Source: a virus
Direction: 5' to 3' (one strand)
Virus record (IMG/VR): IMGVR_UViG_3300000956_000011
Coordinates: 1 to 64,000 of that record
Length of the DNA: 64,000 bases
Below, one piece after another: positions 1 through 8,284 of the stretch; positions within the stretch are counted from its first letter, which is position 1; every line of letters starts with the position of its first letter. Made by a program: the position numbers and the translations under genes. The notes under the pieces are model-generated. The model made no database searches. It saw only the letters and a program-made list of their open reading frames with translations, and was not told the origin of the DNA.

Positions 1-91
1 CCGCGCCTAACGAAGCGGTCAGGGCCACCCCCAGCACCAGGGGAGCAGTTTCGGTCGGGGAAGAAACCGCAGTGCTGGGAATGACCCTCAC
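1..91 (-). CDS. Partial small protein, cut by the window edge
   Basis: A GTG at 89-91 opens a frame that runs off the left edge of the window, showing about 30 residues. It follows the stop of the preceding gene by 13 bases. The visible part has a Ser/Thr-rich start and then a hydrophobic Leu/Val/Ala stretch that could begin a membrane segment or signal anchor. The ribosome-binding site is weak (GGAAC). No function can be named, and it may be non-coding. Confidence 0.35.
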   Translation of the reverse strand, partial: MRVIPSTAVSSPTETAPLVLGVALTASLGA

Positions 92-104
92 CGTTCCGAA
101 CAGG

Positions 105-668
105 TCAGAACGGCTCCGCCTCGTTGGATGCCGCCGACGTGGCGCGACGCCGGGAGCGACGGGCGGGAGCTGCCGCTGGGGCCTCTTCGGCCTCCGTGGT
201 GGTCGCACGTCGACGAGTCCGCGCCTTGGGAGCTGCGGCTTCGGCCTTCTCGGTCTCGGCCCCCTCGGGCTTCTGGGCTGCCTTACCGCGTCGGGTGCGT
301 GCCGCAGGCTTCGCGGGAGCCTCTTCGGCTTCGTCCGGCTCGGTGTCCTCGTCCGCCTTGCGAGCGCGCTTCGGCTTGGCTGCCTTGGCTTCCTCGGCCG
401 CTGCCTGCTCCTGCTCCTTGACGTCCAGGTAGTCCGCGTACGCGTCCGACTGGCGGTACTTGTTGCGCTTGCTGATGACCACCTGCACCTGACGCGCGGT
501 CAGCTCGGCGTCCAGCTCGTCGGCGAACTCGGTGTTGTACCAGTCGGCCATCGACTCGTGAAGGCTGCCGACCTCACGCAGACCGCGCTCGCCGTTCTCC
601 TCCGTCTCGACCGGCTCCGGCTCGGGGGCAGGCGCTGCCTTCTGTCGCGTGCGGGTTGCTCGTGCCAT
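105..668 (-). CDS. Basic Ala/Arg/Glu-rich protein with SSB-like C-terminal tip
   Basis: The protein has 187 residues. Residues 30-85 look folded and mixed-charge, ending in a helix rich in Lys and Glu. The rest is low-complexity Ala-Pro-Glu with repeated Arg clusters (TRRR, RRSRRR), which suggests nucleic-acid binding. The last residues are SNEAEPF, an acidic tip ending in Pro-Phe like that of bacterial SSB proteins. A similar tip (SNEPPF) ends the ssDNA-binding-like protein at 61992-63020. The start is supported by AAGGAG upstream. The family is unknown; a DNA-binding accessory protein is an inference. Confidence 0.8.
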   Translation of the reverse strand: MARATRTRQKAAPAPEPEPVETEENGERGLREVGSLHESMADWYNTEFADELDAELTARQVQVVISKRNKYRQSDAYADYLDVKEQEQAAAEEAKAAKPKRARKADEDTEPDEAEEAPAKPAARTRRGKAAQKPEGAETEKAEAAAPKARTRRRATTTEAEEAPAAAPARRSRRRATSAASNEAEPF

Positions 669-735
669 GATCTTTTCTCCTTGGTTGGGCTGACCGGTTC
701 ACCTTTGCGCAAAGCTTAGTTGAAGTGCAAGAACC

Positions 736-990
736 TTATTCGTCGAAATTGACTTCTTCTCTTTCCATAATTTGACGACGCCATCCGCGCGTCGTGCGTC
801 GCTGGTACCGCACTGAGACCACGCGAGGGGTGTTGGCCTCCAACTCGTCGTAAGCCGCTCTATTCGCTTGCTGGGCGGCCGTTTGGGGTGGCTGCGGGGA
901 CATGGGGGTCGGTGGGTTGACCATGCGCCAACCAGCTTTGATGATGGACTGAATGAATAGCCCGACGGCCACGCCGATCAACAGTTCCAT
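736..990 (-). CDS. Small N-terminally membrane-anchored protein
   Basis: The protein has 84 residues. A hydrophobic segment covers residues 2-17 (ELLIGVAVGLFIQSII), followed by a Pro/Gln-rich linker and a charged cytoplasmic-type tail with an Arg cluster. Its ATG overlaps the TAA of the SNF2 helicase gene (TAATG), so translation is probably coupled to it. I do not recognise the family. Confidence 0.75.
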   Translation of the reverse strand: MELLIGVAVGLFIQSIIKAGWRMVNPPTPMSPQPPQTAAQQANRAAYDELEANTPRVVSVRYQRRTTRGWRRQIMEREEVNFDE

Positions 991-3104
991 TACTTCACGT
1001 TCTCCAATGCTTCGTTCATCATGAGCCGAAGGTCCTCAACACCTCGTCGTCCGTCCAGCACCGCGTGTTGAAGCCTTCGCCGATACTCGACGCTATGCGC
1101 GGCCAAGTAATCGATGGTGCCCTCGGTGCGGTAGTAATAGATCACTACTTTGTGATTACGACTGGCGCGGTGGATGCGGTCCTCGAGTTGTTCGTTGACG
1201 CCGGGATCCGGGTCCTCATCCATGATGTGCATCTCGTCAGCAGAGTCCAGGTTTATGGAAACACCACCCGCTTTGACGTTGACCAGCATCACACGTCCCC
1301 GATTGCGTGTAGTCGCCTGCCAAGCCTTTAGCATCGCATTGCGCTGGGCGTCGGAAGAACTTCCGTCTAGCCGAGCGTACTGCACCTTCTCTTCGGTAAG
1401 CATATCCCCGATGGCGTCCAGGAACTCGTTGTACCTACTGGCAATGACGAGCTTGTCTCCCGGTGCACTATCCAGAATTCCTCGAGCGTCCAGGTTATCC
1501 CACAACGCATCTAGCTTGCCGCTTTCCTGTGTGAAGCGAACCTTGCCGCCTGCCATGGTGATCGCCCCGTTGGCCAGTTGCTGACTGCGAGTGCGCAGTG
1601 CCAATAGTCCGTTCACAATGACCGGACCATTAGGCGTGCTGAGCTCGGCGTAATCGGCAAGTTCAGTGAACTGTCGCTGTTGTCGAGAACTCATCTCACA
1701 AACAACCTCGACGTACGTCTTGGGCGGTAGATCCTTGAGCATCTCCTGCTTGGTGCGACGGAGTACGCGCGGACCCAGCGAAGTCAAGAACCTCTCCCAA
1801 GCAGCTGCCTCTTCCTCGGCAGTAGCGTCCGGACGAAGTCCTTTAGGTCCGCGAATTTCTATAACCGTCTTTCCGAATCGGTTGACGACCTTCTCTTCAG
1901 TTTCGAATACGTCCTTGGCCCATTTCCAGAAGCTGGTGTACTCGTCCGACCAAAGCCAATGCAACGTCCCGAACATTCCTTGGATCTTGCCACCCTTGCC
2001 GAAGGGCGTGCCGCTGAGGGCATATCGGCGTGGGTCTTCGTGGTGGTATGGCAACAGTTTCAGCGCGCGGCCCATAAGGTTCGCCTTGGTGACAGTCAAA
2101 CTGCCGAGCAGTTTGTGCGACTCATCCAACACGACCCAGCGCCATCCGCCGAACTGGTATCGGTCGAATAAGATCGGATACTCGAAGTCCACCGGAACTT
2201 TGTCTTCCGCGAGTTCCTTGGCGCGCAAGGCAATCAGCTCTTCACTGTCGTCCTCATCCGCCTGGGCGCGGGCAATGGTTTCGGGGTCGCTGACGTGCAG
2301 TCGGCAAACTCCGTCCAAGCTCGTGAGCCGTTGCTTACACATGCCGCTGATTTTGTTTCCGATGAACATGTCTCGGCGCAAGCCGTCTTCGCCTATCTCT
2401 TCCCTGAAGGTGTAGCAAGGGTTTCCGAGCTTGACGCGTAGCATCTCGGCCACCACAACCACTATCCGCAGCCGACGGGGCTCGCGCGCTACGTCGTTGG
2501 CGAACCGAGCGAGCATGCGCTCACGCTTGGCGCGCTTGCCAGTGCACAGGTACGTAGGCACGTTGCGCACGTGCCTGCGGGCCTCGTAGCCCCACACACT
2601 CTTGACGCTGGCTTTTGGGCACACCACAAGTACGGGGCCATCGACGCCAGCTTCGAGCAAGGCTGCCAGTAACTGCGGTGTCTTGCCGAGACCGGGCTTG
2701 TCAGCAATCAGACCAGCGCCTCGGTAGCCCTCGGCAATCCATACCGCGCCTGCCCGCTGGTAGCCCCGTAGCCAGTTTACGAACTTGGCTGGCACCCATT
2801 CGGCCAGGGTGGCGTCCGTAGCCTCGCTGAGGCCTTTGTGGTCGACGGCTTGCGCCTGCTCATGCCGGTACCACGCGGCAAGGTCATCGCCCACTCGTAG
2901 CGCGCTGCCGAAGGCTTGTCGCAGTGCCACGCAGGTGTCGACGCTAAGCGGGTAATGCCAATGCTTGACCGGGCGCTCACGGAAGCGGCCACCATTCACC
3001 TTTTTGCTCGCAGCCAGCATGAATTCGAAATCATCCACACCAGGCGTCTGCGTAGTGCGCACCATGATGCGCCCCTGATGGATGGTGGCGTCCGCGTAAC
3101 CCAT
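990..3104 (-). CDS. SNF2-family DNA helicase/ATPase
   Basis: The protein has 704 residues and belongs to superfamily 2. The first RecA lobe carries Walker A (KPGLGKT) and Walker B as DESH, followed by SGTP (motif III). The second lobe has the LDGSSS, VKAGGVSINL and EDRIHRASR stretches of motifs IV-VI, with the Arg finger. Such proteins translocate on duplex DNA; phage members are linked to replication, recombination or defence evasion. The ATG at 3104 was chosen because upstream codons in this frame overlap the Cys-rich gene before it. The two genes share one base (TGATG). Confidence 0.93.
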   Translation of the reverse strand: MGYADATIHQGRIMVRTTQTPGVDDFEFMLAASKKVNGGRFRERPVKHWHYPLSVDTCVALRQAFGSALRVGDDLAAWYRHEQAQAVDHKGLSEATDATLAEWVPAKFVNWLRGYQRAGAVWIAEGYRGAGLIADKPGLGKTPQLLAALLEAGVDGPVLVVCPKASVKSVWGYEARRHVRNVPTYLCTGKRAKRERMLARFANDVAREPRRLRIVVVVAEMLRVKLGNPCYTFREEIGEDGLRRDMFIGNKISGMCKQRLTSLDGVCRLHVSDPETIARAQADEDDSEELIALRAKELAEDKVPVDFEYPILFDRYQFGGWRWVVLDESHKLLGSLTVTKANLMGRALKLLPYHHEDPRRYALSGTPFGKGGKIQGMFGTLHWLWSDEYTSFWKWAKDVFETEEKVVNRFGKTVIEIRGPKGLRPDATAEEEAAAWERFLTSLGPRVLRRTKQEMLKDLPPKTYVEVVCEMSSRQQRQFTELADYAELSTPNGPVIVNGLLALRTRSQQLANGAITMAGGKVRFTQESGKLDALWDNLDARGILDSAPGDKLVIASRYNEFLDAIGDMLTEEKVQYARLDGSSSDAQRNAMLKAWQATTRNRGRVMLVNVKAGGVSINLDSADEMHIMDEDPDPGVNEQLEDRIHRASRNHKVVIYYYRTEGTIDYLAAHSVEYRRRLQHAVLDGRRGVEDLRLMMNEALENVK

Positions 3105-3313
3105 CAAACTTCTCCGTGGTCTTCGCCCGGGTCCAGGTGCATCATGGCCACAACATGGTCGTCCATGTCCGGGATGCTGGTAGCTACGTAGTCCCCACAG
3201 CGGCACGAGAACTTGCCCCGGTGCTGACACGCGCATACGCGCTCCCCGGTGCATTCCCTATGACGATTGGGGTCGCTTTCGTCGGCTGCCTTGCGACAGG
3301 GCTTGCAGATCAT
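3104..3313 (-). CDS. Small Cys-rich protein, probable zinc-binding
   Basis: The protein has 69 residues with pairs CKPC and CAC, then CRCG, plus nearby His. This could form one or two zinc knuckles. It overlaps the SNF2 helicase start by one base and the preceding gene by four bases (ATGA), so it is inside a coupled cluster. A role as a helicase partner is possible only from position. No named family was recognised. Confidence 0.75.
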   Translation of the reverse strand: MICKPCRKAADESDPNRHRECTGERVCACQHRGKFSCRCGDYVATSIPDMDDHVVAMMHLDPGEDHGEV

Positions 3314-3510
3314 CCGCGTTCTCTCCAGTCGTACGTGTCGCCGTTGTCATCCAGGGAGCAATGCCGTTTGTCTTCCAGAGTTCTTCCGATGATGGCGTGG
3401 CCTATTTGCAGCATGCACGGATCCCCGCTGCGGCTTACGGCAGGGCAGGTCGTCAGTTCCGGATGGACCAGGTCCAGCATTTTGTTCGTGCTCATTTTCC
3501 TGTCACTCAT
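3310..3510 (-). CDS. Small hypothetical protein
   Basis: The protein has 66 residues with three Cys and several His (TTCPAV, CMLQIGHAIIG, RHCSL), a layout often seen in small phage zinc-binding proteins. The ATG at 3510 overlaps the stop of the preceding gene (TGATG); a GTG one codon earlier is an alternative. Function unknown. Confidence 0.72.
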   Translation of the reverse strand: MSDRKMSTNKMLDLVHPELTTCPAVSRSGDPCMLQIGHAIIGRTLEDKRHCSLDDNGDTYDWRERG

Positions 3511-4529
3511 CACACACCCACTCTCGTGATTCTGTCCACGTACACAGCACGGAGGGGACCGGACTTTGTGATTGCCCTACGCGGGTCGATTTTCAGCATA
3601 GCGGGGTCTAGCTGCTCGAAGAATTCGATGTATGGTCCCATTGGGCCTTGCTTGTACCTGACGAGCCTGGGGTCGTCGTGCACGTAGGCTTCCTGGGCGC
3701 TGGTGATGAGCCCGTGCTGCCCTTCGAGCCTGGCAACCCAGTGGATCATCTGCCCCGTGACCTTGCCGACCACTTCATCGCCAGTGGCTTCCGCGGAGAA
3801 GTACGGCCTACCAAGGTTTTCCATGGCACGAGCCTCCCGAGTGATCTTCGACTCGCGTTGCCCGCGCTCGCCCAGGTAGGTCTTGCCCCAGGCAGCACGC
3901 CAGAGCCTACGGGCGAAGGCGCTGCCCTTGCGCCCTTGCTTGTTGCTGGCCCCACTGCCGGGCAGGTGCAGCTCGTAAGCCACGCGCCACCAACTGTCGC
4001 CGCGCTCGCGCAGCTTGCGCACTTCGACGGCCAGGTCGTACACGTAGTCATCGGTACAAGCAAACAACCGCTCCTCGGCCCAGCGGTCGCCCTCGCCAAC
4101 ATTGTCGACACCGCGCTCAACGATGATCTTGTCAACGGCCTCCTCCACTTGGCGCAGCAACCTTTCGCGCGCTGCCGCTTGGCTGGCGCGAGCTGCGGCC
4201 GAGGTCGGGGGAGGGGAGGTCAGCGGGTCATCGTCCTCTTCATCGTCCATGTCGTCTTCGTCAACCGGCTCGGCCTGCGGCTCCGGTTCGGGATCATCCA
4301 CGTAACCCGTGCAGGCGCACAGTTCCACGTCCTCCATGGTCCACTCAAGCGGTGCTCCGAGGGCCTCGAGCAACTCTTCGTCGCTGTTTTCAAGATCAAC
4401 CTTAACGAGCTCTTTCGTTGCGCCTGCGGCCAACGAACGGATGGTCTCTTTACACCCTGGTTTGTGGATGACCCAATACTCATCGTCGCTCTGGGTCATC
4501 ATTACCAGGGTGTAGCGCTTCGCTGCCAT
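3510..4529 (-). CDS. Hypothetical protein with central acidic linker
   Basis: The protein has 339 residues. An N-terminal domain (about 1-75) holds two Cys near its end (CACTGY). A low-complexity Asp/Glu/Pro linker follows (about 76-115), then a helical, Arg/Lys-rich C-terminal domain with a conserved-looking ARRLWRAAWGKTYLG stretch. The leader AGGCAGCACA just before ATG matches leaders of other genes in this segment. I do not recognise the family; the basic C-terminal half could bind nucleic acid. Confidence 0.8.
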   Translation of the reverse strand: MAAKRYTLVMMTQSDDEYWVIHKPGCKETIRSLAAGATKELVKVDLENSDEELLEALGAPLEWTMEDVELCACTGYVDDPEPEPQAEPVDEDDMDDEEDDDPLTSPPPTSAAARASQAAARERLLRQVEEAVDKIIVERGVDNVGEGDRWAEERLFACTDDYVYDLAVEVRKLRERGDSWWRVAYELHLPGSGASNKQGRKGSAFARRLWRAAWGKTYLGERGQRESKITREARAMENLGRPYFSAEATGDEVVGKVTGQMIHWVARLEGQHGLITSAQEAYVHDDPRLVRYKQGPMGPYIEFFEQLDPAMLKIDPRRAITKSGPLRAVYVDRITRVGV

Positions 4530-4567
4530 TGTGCTGCCTCTCTGCCTGGCCTACTACACGAATCTTA

Positions 4568-4972
4568 CTACGCGGTGCGCGTCTCCCAGCGCTCCATTGC
4601 TTCCTTTTTGACCGCAGGCACATCGGCCGCGTAGGGGTTCGTCAGGATGGCGATGGCAAAGGCCAGCCCTTGCGCCTGCCCGCGCAGCTCACCCCATTCC
4701 TTCAGCACGCCATACCACTGCTTCGCGCGTGGCCTGCCCGATTCCTGGATTTCTTCCGAGAAGGTGTCGATGTCCGGTGCGCCCTGCTCCATCAGCTGGT
4801 CCATGCAGTCGTCCAGGTCCTGCCAAAGGATGTCAAGAACGCTCATGCCTGCGTATGGGTGTTTGGCTTCGGCTTCGGCTGCCATTGTGATCCTCTCCAA
4901 TTCTCGCCACGTGCGGGCGTCTTGGGTGAGCGGCTGGTGGTACCGCTGCCAGGTAAAAGCGACGACGGTCAC
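4568..4972 (-). CDS. Hypothetical protein
   Basis: The protein has 134 residues from a GTG at 4972 that overlaps the preceding stop by four bases (GTGA). A longer GTG start at 5044 would overlap the previous gene by 76 bases and is less likely. The protein is mostly helical with many Trp/Tyr/Met; a middle stretch LDILWQDLDDCMDQLMEQG suggests a helical bundle. Function unknown. Confidence 0.75.
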   Translation of the reverse strand: MTVVAFTWQRYHQPLTQDARTWRELERITMAAEAEAKHPYAGMSVLDILWQDLDDCMDQLMEQGAPDIDTFSEEIQESGRPRAKQWYGVLKEWGELRGQAQGLAFAIAILTNPYAADVPAVKKEAMERWETRTA

Positions 4973-5214
4973 CGCTTCTGGCCCTTGGCCACGGGTGGCT
5001 TGCCGCGTAGGTCGGGGCGTGGCGCGTGCGGTGCGTTGTGCCACTGGACGATACGTCGGTGTTGTTCGGCAGTTCCCTCGACGACCATGGTGTGCGCGCA
5101 GTTGAACTGGATGGGGCTGACGACCGCCACTACGCCAAAGCGCTCCTCGATCATGTCGCGTACCTGCTCGGGCGTCTCGTTGTCTTGCAGTAGCACGTCA
5201 TACTTTCGTTGCAT
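4969..5214 (-). CDS. Small hypothetical protein
   Basis: The protein has 81 residues. The ATG at 5214 has GAGAGGG nine bases upstream; earlier in-frame codons run through an intergenic hairpin and were rejected. The start resembles a ferredoxin-like or ACT-like alpha/beta fold with repeated Val, and the end is basic. It is translationally coupled to the next gene (GTGA). Function unknown. Confidence 0.75.
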   Translation of the reverse strand: MQRKYDVLLQDNETPEQVRDMIEERFGVVAVVSPIQFNCAHTMVVEGTAEQHRRIVQWHNAPHAPRPDLRGKPPVAKGQKR

Positions 5215-5374
5215 GATTTTCCCTCTCAGATCGATTGTGCGTCGATGTAGCTGGTTGGTTCGGGTTAGGGTACCCCGCGAGCCTTGCGTCGGCCCAGCGG
5301 GGCAGCCAGGGGCTAGCACGGTAGCTTCGTACCGACCCCGGGCGGCTTGGTGGCTACCCGGGGTCCGGCGAAGG
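5215..5374 (-). other. Intergenic region with hairpin
   Basis: No gene is seen. It holds a strong hairpin at 5334-5365 and, further along the minus strand, a GGGTACCCTAAC stretch that resembles the -10 part of other promoters in this segment. No convincing -35 box lies 18 bases away, so a promoter is only possible. Confidence 0.4.
5334..5365 (-). terminator. Candidate terminator hairpin
   Basis: GACCCCGGG at 5334-5342 pairs perfectly with CCCGGGGTC at 5357-5365 across a 14-base loop. It lies nine bases after the stop of the DUF6011-like gene. There is no T-run, as is common for hairpins in this genome. Confidence 0.6.
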
Positions 5375-6268
5375 CTAGTGCTTGGCCCAGCACTCCGGGC
5401 CGATGCCGCGTGCGCGGCTCTCATCGTTGGTAAGCGGACGGCCGCAGTCACTGCATTCGCCCAGCTCGTCCGCGTACCGCTTGGCCGCAGCCTGCGGGTC
5501 GACCAGCACTGCGCTCAGGTAGGTCGTCAGCGTCGCGGGTGCCTTGACTGGGTAGCCCGTGTCGCTACCCATGCTGTCCACGAACACACGACCAGCCCAG
5601 CGACCGCTCGTTACCTTCTTGATGCGCAGGAACTTGGTGACGCCATCGACCACAATGGCGAACCGACCCTCGACGCGCGGACTGCCACCCTGGCGCGTCT
5701 CGCGGTGCAAGTGCTCAGCCACGCGCTCACGCAGTCCGTCAACCTGCTTCCACGGGTCCTCGGGTGGGGCAGGAACGCGCACACCTGGCAGTCCGGGCAC
5801 GTCGACCATACCGTCATCGCGTGCTGCCTCGTGGCGCGCTGCGATGACCTTGCAATCCGCGCGGTGCCACTTCTCGCCCGCCCAGCCCTTGGCGCAGCCA
5901 CGGCAGTAGTTCGGGTCACCGTGCAGCGTCTCGCTGATCCGCTCGCGGGTGGTCAGGTCGCCCTGGGCAATGCGGTATTCGGCTGCCGCGTTCAGGTCGG
6001 TGAAGACCAGCTCAACCTCGGTCAGGTCGGGGGTGCGGCTGGTCTCGCCGGTACGGGTGTCCGCACGCACCTGCGTGACGCCAATCCAGGTACCGGCCGT
6101 AGGCACGTGCTCTACCGTCCAGTAGCCGTCTTCGTCGGCCAGCGTCACCACGTTGCCGACTGCCAACAAGGGCAGCTCCGGGGTGAGCGTGGTCACGGTA
6201 CCTTGCCCGCAGGTACGCACGTGCGCCACGGTCTGACCGGTCTTGTGGCAGTGTCCGCAGGTAGCCAT
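5375..6268 (-). CDS. Zinc-ribbon protein with C-terminal DUF6011-like motif
   Basis: The protein has 297 residues. The N-terminus carries CGHCHKTG and a further Cys, a zinc ribbon. A middle Cys pair (CRGCAKG) with nearby His and Cys could bind a second metal. The C-terminus has C-x2-CGRPLTNDESRARGIGPEC, the pattern known as DUF6011 in phage and plasmid proteins. Earlier in-frame codons overlap the 63-residue gene upstream, so the ATG at 6268 is preferred. Several separate zinc sites suggest a nucleic-acid or protein adaptor; the true role is unknown. Confidence 0.8.
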   Translation of the reverse strand: MATCGHCHKTGQTVAHVRTCGQGTVTTLTPELPLLAVGNVVTLADEDGYWTVEHVPTAGTWIGVTQVRADTRTGETSRTPDLTEVELVFTDLNAAAEYRIAQGDLTTRERISETLHGDPNYCRGCAKGWAGEKWHRADCKVIAARHEAARDDGMVDVPGLPGVRVPAPPEDPWKQVDGLRERVAEHLHRETRQGGSPRVEGRFAIVVDGVTKFLRIKKVTSGRWAGRVFVDSMGSDTGYPVKAPATLTTYLSAVLVDPQAAAKRYADELGECSDCGRPLTNDESRARGIGPECWAKH

Positions 6269-6270
6269 GA

Positions 6271-6462
6271 TCAGAACTCCAGGACGCTGTCGGCGGAAAC
6301 GGTGTACTCGCCACCACGGTAGATCACGCAGTACGCGGTCGTGGGGGACAGGTCGTTGGACGTGCGGCTGAACCCTTCGCGGACGACGCCCTCGCGGATG
6401 TTGCCGTTGTACTCGAACATGACCTTGGTGCCCTTGGCGATGGACGGGTGCGTGGTGCTCAT
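6271..6462 (-). CDS. Small beta-rich hypothetical protein
   Basis: The protein has 63 residues. It looks like a small SH3-like barrel: KGTKVMFEYNGNIREGVV, then YCVIYRGGEYTV. AGGAGGCAGCA precedes the ATG, and a promoter lies at 6495-6524. It is followed two bases later by the zinc-ribbon gene, so the two probably share a transcript. Function unknown. Confidence 0.78.
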   Translation of the reverse strand: MSTTHPSIAKGTKVMFEYNGNIREGVVREGFSRTSNDLSPTTAYCVIYRGGEYTVSADSVLEF

Positions 6463-6494
6463 TGCTGCCTCCTGGTTGCTGCCTGCCTACACGT

Positions 6495-6524
6495 AGGGTA
6501 TCGCACCCGATAGAGAGATCGCTA
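6495..6524 (-). promoter_or_regulatory. Promoter of the recurrent TNGCGA-N18-TANNCT type
   Basis: Reading the minus strand, TAGCGA (6519-6524) is followed after 18 bases by TACCCT (6495-6500). The same arrangement occurs at four other sites before small genes in this segment. A GGCAGGCAGCAACC leader follows. Confidence 0.6.
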
Positions 6525-6555
6525 CGGATTGGAGAGAATTTTCTCGTCTCGCCTG

Positions 6556-6936
6556 CTAGTTGCCGATCATCTCCGTGCCGACCAGCACCATCCCGTCCCA
6601 GTTCCACTTGCCGACCGGCTCGTCACGCCTGCACTCAGCCAGCGCGGCCCAGTAGTCGGCCAGCTCAGCGTCCGGGGTGTTGCCGTTCAGGTGCTGCCGC
6701 ACGTAGGCAAGCTCGCCCTTGCTGGCGTCCACGCTGTACGCAGGGATGCCGCGCTTCGTGCGCTCACGGTAGTAGCAAGGCGTCTCGTAGTGCTGCACCT
6801 GCGTAGGGGCTGCGGTCTCAGCGCGGTGGGCGGGAGTCGTCTCTTCCTGGACGTGCAGGTACAGCGGCAAGGCAACGGTCAGCATGACCACGGCCAGCAC
6901 ATCACGCGCTGGCTGCCAGGGCTTACGTCGGAACAT
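6556..6936 (-). CDS. Small protein with N-terminal signal anchor
   Basis: The protein has 126 residues. A basic start (RRKPWQPAR) is followed by a hydrophobic segment at about 12-29 (VLAVVMLTVALPLYL), typical of an uncleaved signal anchor. The remaining hundred residues are hydrophilic with two Cys, probably outside the membrane. AGGAGAAAGATC precedes the ATG. Function unknown. Confidence 0.75.
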   Translation of the reverse strand: MFRRKPWQPARDVLAVVMLTVALPLYLHVQEETTPAHRAETAAPTQVQHYETPCYYRERTKRGIPAYSVDASKGELAYVRQHLNGNTPDAELADYWAALAECRRDEPVGKWNWDGMVLVGTEMIGN

Positions 6937-6963
6937 GATCTTTCTCCTGTCTAGGTTTGACGA

Positions 6964-7161
6964 TCAGACTGTGGTGGCGATACGTTCGTTGGTCAGGATG
7001 TTGATGGCCGACTGCTTGGTGCGCAGCCCGGTCAGGTAGGCGTAGTTTCCCTTCTCAGTGGCCGCCAGGTACCAGCCTCGTTCGCCCTTAGCGACATAGC
7101 CCACCTCGTGCCCGTCGACGCTGACGTAAGTGCGACCCTGGCTGGTGATAGTGGTGATCAT
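6964..7161 (-). CDS. Small beta-rich hypothetical protein
   Basis: The protein has 65 residues. Alternating strands with Tyr and Gly and a C-terminal helix suggest a compact alpha/beta fold. The ATG at 7161 follows AAGGAG; upstream codons in frame lie in the promoter and leader. Promoter at 7199-7228. Function unknown. Confidence 0.75.
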   Translation of the reverse strand: MITTITSQGRTYVSVDGHEVGYVAKGERGWYLAATEKGNYAYLTGLRTKQSAINILTNERIATTV

Positions 7162-7198
7162 GGCTGGCTCCTTGATGCGTTGCTGCCTTACATGGAAG

Positions 7199-7228
7199 AG
7201 TCTAGCACGTCCTCTCGAGAACGCGCCA
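7199..7228 (-). promoter_or_regulatory. Promoter of the recurrent type
   Basis: On the minus strand TGGCGC (7223-7228), 18 bases, then TAGACT (7199-7204). A GGCAGCAACG leader follows before the 65-residue gene. Confidence 0.55.
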
Positions 7229-7252
7229 GACTTTTCTTCCACGAGTCTTGTT

Positions 7253-7888
7253 TCAGCTGGTCAGGGCCTCGAACTTGACGTCGGACAGCGCGTGCAGGGT
7301 GCGCCGCGTCGGGTGCCCGTCGTGCTGGACGACCAGCAACACCCGGTTCAGGCCACTGGCGTCCGGGGTGCGCACGCTGGCGTCGATCACCTTGCCGCGC
7401 ACCGTGCGGCCCATGCTGCGCACGATGGCCATCTGGTGCGACCACGCGGCCGTCGCCAGCTTTTGCGCTGCCGCGTTCGCGGCCAGTCCCGCCGTGTTCA
7501 GCGCGTCCGCCACACCGTGCACGCTCTCGGCCAGCACGCGCAGCGTGTCACCAATGGCCTGCGGGGTGGTGGCCTCGTGCATGGCCCCCTGGAACACCTG
7601 CGCGTCTTCCGGGTCCACGTCGGCCCCCTGCTCGGCCCAGTGGCCGGTCATGTCCTCGGCCTCGTCCACGCGTGCGTCCTGCCGCGCCATGTCGGCCTCG
7701 CGGGCGTCACCCTCGACCCCGTCCAGGTCGTGCGCCTCGCTGGTCAGGTACCACGCGCCCCGGTCGTCCCAGATCAGCTCGCGGCTGACCAGCGCCTTGA
7801 CCGTGGTGGCGCGCACGCCCTCCGTCAGGCCGGTCTTGGCGATGATGTTCAGCGCCGAGATCATGGTGGGGGTGATGTTGCTGGCCAT
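7253..7888 (-). CDS. Hypothetical protein with N-terminal winged-helix-like region
   Basis: The protein has 211 residues. Residues 1-55 resemble a small winged helix often seen in actinophage proteins: NITPTMISALNIIA, a turn, then GVRATTVKALVSRELIW and a Tyr-Leu-Thr wing. A long helical, Ala-rich region and a C-terminal beta segment (VLLVVQHDGHPTRRTLHAL) follow. AGGAGG lies just before the ATG at 7888. A transcriptional regulator is possible but unproven. Confidence 0.75.
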   Translation of the reverse strand: MASNITPTMISALNIIAKTGLTEGVRATTVKALVSRELIWDDRGAWYLTSEAHDLDGVEGDAREADMARQDARVDEAEDMTGHWAEQGADVDPEDAQVFQGAMHEATTPQAIGDTLRVLAESVHGVADALNTAGLAANAAAQKLATAAWSHQMAIVRSMGRTVRGKVIDASVRTPDASGLNRVLLVVQHDGHPTRRTLHALSDVKFEALTS

Positions 7889-7920
7889 TTGGTCCTCCTG
7901 GTTGTTGCTGCCGTACGTGA

Positions 7921-7950
7921 AGGGTATCGCACCCGTAACGAGAAGCGTTA
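7921..7950 (-). promoter_or_regulatory. Promoter of the recurrent type
   Basis: On the minus strand TAACGC (7945-7950), 18 bases, then TACCCT (7921-7926). The -10 and preceding bases (GGGTGCGATACCCT) are identical to those at 6495-6508. A GGCAGCAAC leader follows. Confidence 0.6.
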
Positions 7951-7969
7951 CAGGTTTCTCCAAGATCTT

Positions 7970-8281
7970 CTACTGGCTCGGTGCGATGGCGCGCAACCAG
8001 CACTCCAAGTCCCGCTTGCCACGTGCCTTCTTGCGGTCACCCGTGGCCCAGTAGATCTCGAACCGGTAGGTAGCGCTGCCCCACGCGCGGGTCCAGCAGA
8101 TACGGGTGTCGTACCAGCGGTTTCCCGGGTGCGTGAAGGTCATCTGCGCGCAGTGCTGGTCGGACTTGTCCGTGGGCACCAGGCCAACCTTCTCGGCTAG
8201 GGCTGCCATGTGCCGCAGCTCGCGGCAGGTGCGCCGCGCCTGCGGGGTCTGTGCGTGGGTGCACTTGCTGTGCGCGCTCAC
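7970..8281 (-). CDS. Small basic protein, paralogue of 8750-9058
   Basis: The protein has 103 residues. The first 30 share a clear pattern with the 102-residue protein at 8750-9058: CTHA-x-TPQARRTCRE, then AALA and GL. Later positions also match (W-T-R-x-W/Y, YRF, L-x-WL). A GTG start lies three bases after the stop of the 54-residue gene. Two Cys and several His in the conserved head could bind a metal. Function unknown. Confidence 0.8.
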   Translation of the reverse strand: MSAHSKCTHAQTPQARRTCRELRHMAALAEKVGLVPTDKSDQHCAQMTFTHPGNRWYDTRICWTRAWGSATYRFEIYWATGDRKKARGKRDLECWLRAIAPSQ

Positions 8282-8284
8282 TGG

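Noticed and set aside
4529-6322. Long open frame on the plus strand (597 codons)
   Set aside because: It lies opposite several well-supported minus-strand genes with ribosome-binding sites and coupled stops. GC-rich DNA commonly leaves such antisense frames open. Its product is Arg/Val/His-rich without recognisable motifs.
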